Shown: piece by piece, positions 59,603-64,000 of the stretch
Layout: the number at the start of each line of letters is the position of its first letter
How positions within the stretch are numbered: the stretch's first letter is position 1
Assembly: GCF_029871245.1 (NCBI RefSeq)
Contig: NZ_SSON01000078.1
Span: 264,475-328,474, forward strand
Length of the DNA stretch: 64,000 bases
From: Pseudomonas sp. BN102
GTDB taxonomy: Bacteria; Pseudomonadota; Gammaproteobacteria; Pseudomonadales; Pseudomonadaceae
Reading direction: 5' to 3'
The notes under the pieces: model-generated
The model's database searches: none
What the model was told of the DNA's origin: nothing
Seen by the model: only the letters and a program-made list of their open reading frames with translations
Program-made: the position numbers and the translations under genes

Positions 59603-59631
59603 CGATCAAGATTGGCTGCTATGCATAATGC

Positions 59632-60768
59632 TCAGCGCTTAGGAAGCGCAATCTTGGGAGCGACCTCTTTAGCGATTAACTCTAGAGACTGGAACCAGGG
59701 CGCCGGATCATCATAGTAATCATGCGCTTCTACCTGTAGCGTACCCCAACCGCCTGTTGCTTCAAAAAGCGCATTGATCTTCTCCTTCACGGTATCGGGC
59801 GAACCGACCAGGAAGACGTGATCCACCAGGAACTCAAGATCAGCATTAGCCGGATCGATACCTGCGTCCTTGGCGTAGCCGTCCATCATGCCGAAACGAC
59901 GCCAGATCGGGATCAGATAGTGCTGGAAGCAGTAGCCGATCGGCCCTTCCATGACCAAGCGCTTGGCTTCCTTATCGGTTTCAGCACAAAACACGGTGTG
60001 GGATACCGCGTGACGTGAACGGTCCGGGGTATGGCCCGCATTAATGGCTGCTTCGGAATAGACTTCCCAGTGTTTCTTCAGCGCATCCAGACCAGAGAAG
60101 ATCGAAACCGGCTTGAAGTTCCGCTCACCGGCCAGGCGCATGGACGGCGAGTTGTAGCTGAAGCCGGTTACCGCGATCTCAGGTGCCTTGCCCCCCCAAG
60201 GGCTGTAATCGGCCAACTTATGCTGCTCATCACCCTCTGCCCCCTCAAGCTCTTCTGGATAACCCGCTTCCCAGTATTTGCCCTCATAGAAGAATGGCTC
60301 ACGCTTCCAGATCTTCTCCATGATGAACAGAGATTCACGCACCATGTCATTCAGGTTCTTGGTTTCGTCCCCACCGCTGGCCGTGTTGGACTGACCCGCG
60401 TTGCGAATACCATGCATGTAGGAGGCCTGAGGATAGGCGCCAGCGCCAATACCGAGGAAATAGCGGCCCTCCAGAATCTGTGACAACCAGCCGATCATGG
60501 TCGCCAGCTTGGCCGGATGCTGATGCGGCAGCAGATGAGCCATGGGCGCAAACTTGATGTTCTTGGTTTGTAGGGCTGCAGCGGCGATTAGCAGTTCAGG
60601 GTTGGGGATGTTTTCCCAGATTTGAGAGGCGTGCTCGGAAATCATCATCGAATCGATACCGACGCTGTCCGCCTGCACGGCACTCTGGATGCCCCAGTCA
60701 AAGGTTTGCTTGGCTGTCCGACCAGGACGCATGTAGGGATGAAAGATCAAACCAGTTTCCATTGCCAT
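59632..60768 (-). CDS. LLM-class flavin-dependent monooxygenase (limonene-monooxygenase-like)
   Basis: 378 aa bacterial-luciferase-like TIM barrel. H-P-Y-M-R-P-G-R-T near 9-17, W-E-N-I-P-N-P-E-L near 50, M-A-H-L-L-P-H-Q-H-P near 75-84, G-W-L-S-Q-I-L-E-G-R-Y-F-L-G-I-G near 92-107 and S-P-W-G-G-K near 195. These segments resemble the limonene 1,2-monooxygenase group, so oxidation of a terpenoid or similar ring compound is possible but unproved. AGGAGAT lies 7 bases before the ATG at 60768. Divergent from a TetR gene; base composition is lower in GC than the left 59 kb. Confidence 0.82.
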   Translation of the reverse strand: MAMETGLIFHPYMRPGRTAKQTFDWGIQSAVQADSVGIDSMMISEHASQIWENIPNPELLIAAAALQTKNIKFAPMAHLLPHQHPAKLATMIGWLSQILEGRYFLGIGAGAYPQASYMHGIRNAGQSNTASGGDETKNLNDMVRESLFIMEKIWKREPFFYEGKYWEAGYPEELEGAEGDEQHKLADYSPWGGKAPEIAVTGFSYNSPSMRLAGERNFKPVSIFSGLDALKKHWEVYSEAAINAGHTPDRSRHAVSHTVFCAETDKEAKRLVMEGPIGYCFQHYLIPIWRRFGMMDGYAKDAGIDPANADLEFLVDHVFLVGSPDTVKEKINALFEATGGWGTLQVEAHDYYDDPAPWFQSLELIAKEVAPKIALPKR

Positions 60769-61069
60769 AATTTTTATCTCCTCTAGATGGGTAATAGGCA
60801 AGGGGCGGGGCATTCGCCTGTGTCTACGGGCAGATGCCAACAATTGCGAATATAACGGCGTTATAGACGCCAGTCAACCTTCGCGTTGATAGATTTTTGA
60901 TGCTTGTTATCCCGACATTCGCTAAGCTGGAACCCTATCGTTCCTGGATTGTGCTTGGTGCCGATAATCCCTCGAACAGAGCGAGAGCCCGAAAAATACC
61001 TTTGTTTTCTCAGGTGTTATTCCAGATCGGCTCGGGAATTTAATTGAATTTTATGCACAGGTTGGTTAC
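60769..61069. other. Divergent promoter region LLM / TetR
   Basis: 301 bases without a gene, AT-rich by the standard of this genome. It contains the palindrome at 60851-60865. On the plus strand nearer tetR, no strong -35/-10 pair stands out. Confidence 0.5.
60851..60865. promoter_or_regulatory. Perfect palindrome, candidate TetR operator
   Basis: TATAACGGCGTTATA is a perfect 15-bp palindrome about 83 bases upstream of the LLM start codon. Its left and right ends read like -10 hexamers (TATAAC), so a bound repressor would block transcription. It is the only perfect palindrome of this length I see in the gap. Confidence 0.6.
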
Positions 61070-61675
61070 ATGAAATCGGTGGTTTCTCGCAGCATAAAGG
61101 ATCGCGGTAGCGACACTCTTGAGGTAAAGAAGCGTCTGCTGCAGGTAGCTCGGCACTTGCTGAGTACCGAGGGACGCGAAGGGGCGAGTTCACGCGCGAT
61201 CTGCGCCCTGGCCGGGGTTGGCGCACCAACGATCTATCATTACTTCGGCGATCTTGCAGGACTGCACCGGGCTGCCATTGATGAAACCTATGAACAAGTG
61301 GCTGAAGCCTATCTACAGGGGGCGAAAGAGCGTGGCCCCCAACAGGGGTTGAGAAACGGCTGGGGCGCTTTCAATCACTTTGCTCATCAAGAGCCGCTCA
61401 TGTGCAGGATAGTTATCCAACAAATCCTTGCTGGCGAGCCTCCGGCCACTGTTGCGGAAACGCTACGCACGGTAGAGAACGACCTATCGCGGCTATATGA
61501 CGAAGGTATCCTGAATTGCCCCGCTCATGAGGCAGTCCAACTGCTCTGGATAGGTACCTTGGGAACTGTTTGTTTTACGTCGAGCAAAAGAAATGAACAG
61601 CAGGAAAGATATCCAGTATTACAAGAAAAAATGGTCGATATAGTACTTGACGCTTTGTTCTCAATAAAAGATTAA
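61070..61675 (+). CDS. TetR-family transcriptional regulator
   Basis: 201 aa. N-terminal helix-turn-helix (about 18-66): R-E-G-A-S-S-R-A-I-C-A-L-A-G-V-G-A-P-T-I-Y-H-Y-F-G is a classic TetR motif. The C-terminal ligand domain is helical and not assignable. It is divergent from the first LLM gene and convergent with the SDR gene, so it probably represses the LLM promoter and is released by the pathway substrate (inference). The base composition is unlike the core genes. Confidence 0.88.
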   Translation: MKSVVSRSIKDRGSDTLEVKKRLLQVARHLLSTEGREGASSRAICALAGVGAPTIYHYFGDLAGLHRAAIDETYEQVAEAYLQGAKERGPQQGLRNGWGAFNHFAHQEPLMCRIVIQQILAGEPPATVAETLRTVENDLSRLYDEGILNCPAHEAVQLLWIGTLGTVCFTSSKRNEQQERYPVLQEKMVDIVLDALFSIKD

Positions 61676-61782
61676 TCAATTTTTTAGAGGGAGCAATCCG
61701 GATATAAAACATCAACCTCCACGCACCTCCGTCTCAGGAAGAAAACAGGACACTGATAATCAGTGTGTGGAACTTGCAAGGT

Positions 61783-62577
61783 TCAAGGGGCAACCGCCAG
61801 ACCACCGTCCAGGGCAATAACCGACCCGGTGAGATAGGCACTTGCACGAGAGATCAAATAGATGGCGGTGCCGCCAATATCAGTCGCACTGCCAAAGCGA
61901 TGAGCAGGTATACCATCTAGCACGGCGCGCTCAATCTCAGCATCAGCGATGACCCCCGCAGTCAGGTCACTTGGAAAGTAGCCCGGGGCAATGGCGTTGA
62001 CATTGATATTGCGCGAACGTAAATCTGATGCCAGCGTGCGGCTAAGCTGATGAATGGCAGCCTTGCTGCAACCATAGGCATAGGCGCCGCCGTAACTTTT
62101 CCCGAGAATGCCACCCACTGAACCGATATTGATTATGCGTGCCGGATCATCAGCTGTGCCGGCCTTTTCCAGCAGGGGACACAGCGCCTGGATCAGCAGA
62201 AACGGCGACTGCAGGTTGAGGCTCATCACCGCAGACCAGTCTTTCTCAGTGACAGAGCCCAGTGGCGGCGCATGAAATACACCGGCGTTGTTAACCAGTG
62301 CGTCCAGTTGGGAGCAGCGGTCCCGCACGGTGCGAAACAGATCAGCCAGATGATCATCGCGCACAAGGTCACACTCAATAAACTCGAAACCACCGTACTC
62401 CGCCAATTCATGGTTCAGACTGTCTGCCGCAGCACTGTCGCGTCCAGCGACCAGCACCCGGCAGCCTGCCACCACCAGACAGCGGGTAATCATTGCACCA
62501 ATACCCTTGGCCCCACCTGTAACCAATACTGTTTTACCGGCAACGGAAAACAACCCCAACATATCATTGCAAGACAT
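61783..62577 (-). CDS. Short-chain dehydrogenase/reductase (SDR)
   Basis: 264 aa. Rossmann motif T-G-G-A-K-G-I-G near 21-28, N-N-A-G near 96-99, catalytic Ser in I-G-S-V-G near 151 and Y-G-C-S-K near 167-171, and the closing L-D-G-G-L-A-V. It would oxidise an alcohol or reduce a ketone with NAD(P). Start at 62577; an ATG five codons on is an alternative. 175 bases separate it from the upstream LLM gene on the same strand. A classic alcohol-to-ketone step in an alicyclic pathway would fit. Confidence 0.87.
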   Translation of the reverse strand: MSCNDMLGLFSVAGKTVLVTGGAKGIGAMITRCLVVAGCRVLVAGRDSAAADSLNHELAEYGGFEFIECDLVRDDHLADLFRTVRDRCSQLDALVNNAGVFHAPPLGSVTEKDWSAVMSLNLQSPFLLIQALCPLLEKAGTADDPARIINIGSVGGILGKSYGGAYAYGCSKAAIHQLSRTLASDLRSRNINVNAIAPGYFPSDLTAGVIADAEIERAVLDGIPAHRFGSATDIGGTAIYLISRASAYLTGSVIALDGGLAVAP

Positions 62578-62752
62578 ATGCCTGAGTTCCTTGTCAGTCG
62601 AATAATATGAGCAGTAAAAAATGGCTGCCAAGCGGCAGCCATTAGTTTGGGATCGACACAGCCAGATCAGGGAAACTTGATCGGCGGTGCCACATACCTC
62701 TGTTATAACTAGTAAAGTCTGGCGGAGGTAACCACCACCTAGCCTTTCATTC

Positions 62753-63844
62753 TCAGGATGTCTTGACGTTGGGTATCACTTCTTGCGCCAAGCGCTGCAG
62801 CGACTCGAAGTAAGGTTCCGGATTGTCGATATTGTCATGCGAGTTGACGATGACCTGACCGAAGCCGCCAGTCCGCTCAATCATTGCCTCGATCTTGCGC
62901 GTCACGGTTTCCGGCGAGCCGCAGAGCCAGACGTGGTCGGCAAGGAAGTCCATGTCGATCTGGCTGGGGTCAATATCCACACCGGCATCGGCGATGATCC
63001 CCGGGAACAGATTGAACTTCTTGTAGATCGGGAACAGGTAGTGCTCCCAGGTCTTGGCCATGCCGCTGGCCTTAGCGCGCTTGCGGGCCTCGGCATCGGA
63101 GTCGGCAATGAAGATTTCCCGGGTCACACGGAAGCGCGAGGCTTCCGGGGTAAAGCCCTTGGACTGCATAGCTGTGGCCCAGGTGTCGTAATGCGAGCGC
63201 ATGACCTCATGACCACCGAAGAAGGAGATCGGGCTGTAATTGCGCTCACCCGCCCACTTCAGCGACGAGGAATTTTTGGTCAGACCGGTAACGGCGATTT
63301 CCAATGCCTCGCGGCCACCCCAAGGGCTGTTGTCGGCGATTTCCACATCGTATTCGGGCATGGTATCCGGCCCCGGAAATCCGGCCTGGAAGAACTTGCC
63401 CTTGTCCATGAAAGGCTTGCGTGCCCAGACCTTCTCCATCAGCTCCAGCGCCTCGAACATTTGTTCCTGCAGCGGGCCAATGCCTTCGAAACCGTGCAGG
63501 ATGGCATCGGTGTGATGTCCACCGGGCGCCACGCCAAGGAAATAGCGGCCTTCGAGAATCTGTGACAGCCATCCAACCTGAATCGCCAGACTGGCCGGGT
63601 TGTGATAGGGCAGCAGGTGGGCCATCGGCGCAAAACGGATATTCTTGGTGATCGGCGCTGCGGCGCCAATGATGATCTCCGGACAGGGAATGTTTTCCCA
63701 AGCCAGGGTCGAATGCTCACCGATCATGAAATCGGTAAACCCCGCCTGATCACAGACCTGTGCCAGTTTGAGAGACCAATCGAACATCTCCCGCGCAGTG
63801 CGGTGCGGAAGGTTATAGGGAGTATGGAAAAAACCGCATTGCAT
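62753..63844 (-). CDS. LLM-class flavin-dependent monooxygenase (second)
   Basis: 363 aa, related to the first LLM enzyme of this segment with the same landmarks: H-T-P-Y-N-L-P-H-R-T near 6-15, I-G-E-H-S near 40-44, W-E-N-I-P-C-P-E near 48, M-A-H-L-L-P-Y-H-N-P near 73, G-W-L-S-Q-I-L-E-G-R-Y-F-L-G near 90 and S-P-W-G-G-R near 175. The start at 63844 has AGAGG 7 bases upstream. Probably cotranscribed with the gene upstream (stop 63913) and possibly with the SDR gene. Reduced FMN must come from a reductase not seen in the window. Confidence 0.83.
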   Translation of the reverse strand: MQCGFFHTPYNLPHRTAREMFDWSLKLAQVCDQAGFTDFMIGEHSTLAWENIPCPEIIIGAAAPITKNIRFAPMAHLLPYHNPASLAIQVGWLSQILEGRYFLGVAPGGHHTDAILHGFEGIGPLQEQMFEALELMEKVWARKPFMDKGKFFQAGFPGPDTMPEYDVEIADNSPWGGREALEIAVTGLTKNSSSLKWAGERNYSPISFFGGHEVMRSHYDTWATAMQSKGFTPEASRFRVTREIFIADSDAEARKRAKASGMAKTWEHYLFPIYKKFNLFPGIIADAGVDIDPSQIDMDFLADHVWLCGSPETVTRKIEAMIERTGGFGQVIVNSHDNIDNPEPYFESLQRLAQEVIPNVKTS

Positions 63845-63912
63845 AGTCGTTACCTCTTGTTTTTGTTTACCTTGTCGGGCTGGCGTGCCAGGCATACCGG
63901 CCATGCAATCAC

Positions 63913-64000
63913 TTAAGCCAAGGTCCCTTCGGCATCCTTGGTCGCGAACCGCGGGGCCACCAGGCTGGCAAACTTTTCCAGCTCCTCGTTGTTCTGCTCC
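63913..64000 (-). CDS. C-terminal end of a further gene, possibly a third LLM monooxygenase
   Basis: Only the last 28 codons and the stop are inside the window: E-Q-N-N-E-E-L-E-K-F-A-S-L-V-A-P-R-F then a short tail. The L-E-K-F-A-S-L-V-A-P-R-F segment lines up with the ends of the two LLM proteins here (E-L-I-A-K-E-V-A-P-K-I and Q-R-L-A-Q-E-V-I-P-N-V), so a third family member is likely but not proven. It lies 68 bases upstream of the second LLM gene. Confidence 0.45.
   Translation of the reverse strand, partial: EQNNEELEKFASLVAPRFATKDAEGTLA

Larger units (their letters stand above)
59091..59631. other. Structured non-coding region at the edge of an atypical segment
   Basis: 541 bases without a credible gene. 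Hairpins follow in series: TGCACCGATACGGTGCA (about 59151-59167), GCCGCAGCC..GGCTGCGGC (about 59170-59193), CCATCCACGGATGG (about 59199-59212) and a GGGATGGCGC..GCGCCTGTTCATCCC pair (about 59289-59318). Then comes a 27-bp-arm inverted repeat (59437-59491) and the terminator of the next gene. The DNA is less GC-rich than the nrd genes. Confidence 0.55.

Noticed and set aside
59400-59609. 69-codon minus-strand frame downstream of the LLM gene
   Set aside because: It spans the long inverted repeat and has no ribosome site or recognisable domain, so it is probably chance.

Overview
The window is about 64 kb of high-GC chromosome from a Pseudomonas close to the P. aeruginosa branch. This rests on the oprH-phoP-phoQ operon, the dual ATP-cone NrdA, the riboswitch-led cobalamin operon in the order receptor-cobO-cobB-bluB-cbiB-cobD-cobQ-cobU-cobT-cobC-cobS, dctA, ttcA and an EntD-type phosphopantetheinyl transferase. 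Gene order from about 18 to 32 kb matches what I recall of P. aeruginosa PAO1 PA1271-PA1287, and the nrd/two-component block matches PA1155-PA1158. Both comparisons are from memory. Dispersed palindromic repeats of several families sit in many intergenic gaps and in places run into gene ends.

Layout. 0-1 kb: a secreted Gly/His-rich protein (cut by the window edge) and an RcnB/CigR-like protein. 1.1-8 kb: an organosulfur cluster read leftward: two SfnB-like flavin dehydrogenases, an FMN monooxygenase and a MetQ-MetN-MetI type importer, behind a sigma-54-like promoter. 8.2-8.4 kb: a MITE-like element. 8.4-18 kb: an HPP/CBS membrane protein, LysR and WYL regulators, a GST, an ECF42-type sigma factor with its DGPF and SnoaL-like partners, an SRPBCC protein, and a glutamine-amidotransferase-like/ABM monooxygenase pair opposite a LysR gene. 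18-21.2 kb: a periplasmic glutathione peroxidase, an MFS pump with a coupled 40-aa membrane peptide, its MarR regulator with two matching operators, a decayed acyl-CoA dehydrogenase and a DUF559 nuclease. 21.3-32.3 kb: the cobalamin salvage and nucleotide-loop operon with a B12 riboswitch. 32.3-39.4 kb: a PIN-domain remnant, HNH nuclease, O-methyltransferase, two NlpC/P60 lipoproteins, a sirtuin, a Tag-like glycosylase, ttcA, a DnaJ-related protein, a Yip1 protein and a SprT protein. 39.5-44.5 kb: an acyl-CoA catabolic operon. 44.7-50.5 kb: dctA with a sigma-54 promoter, an AraC regulator, oprH-phoPQ and a candidate sRNA. 50.5-59.1 kb: a PPTase, a two-component pair and nrdA-nrdB.

59.1-64 kb is different: visibly lower GC, structured non-coding DNA, and an apparently acquired cluster. 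It has two LLM flavin monooxygenases related to limonene-type enzymes, the tail of what may be a third, a short-chain dehydrogenase and a divergent TetR regulator with a perfect palindrome in the shared promoter. Together they look like a regulated oxidation pathway for a small hydrophobic or alicyclic substrate. This is the best candidate for an undescribed system here; the substrate cannot be read from the sequence.
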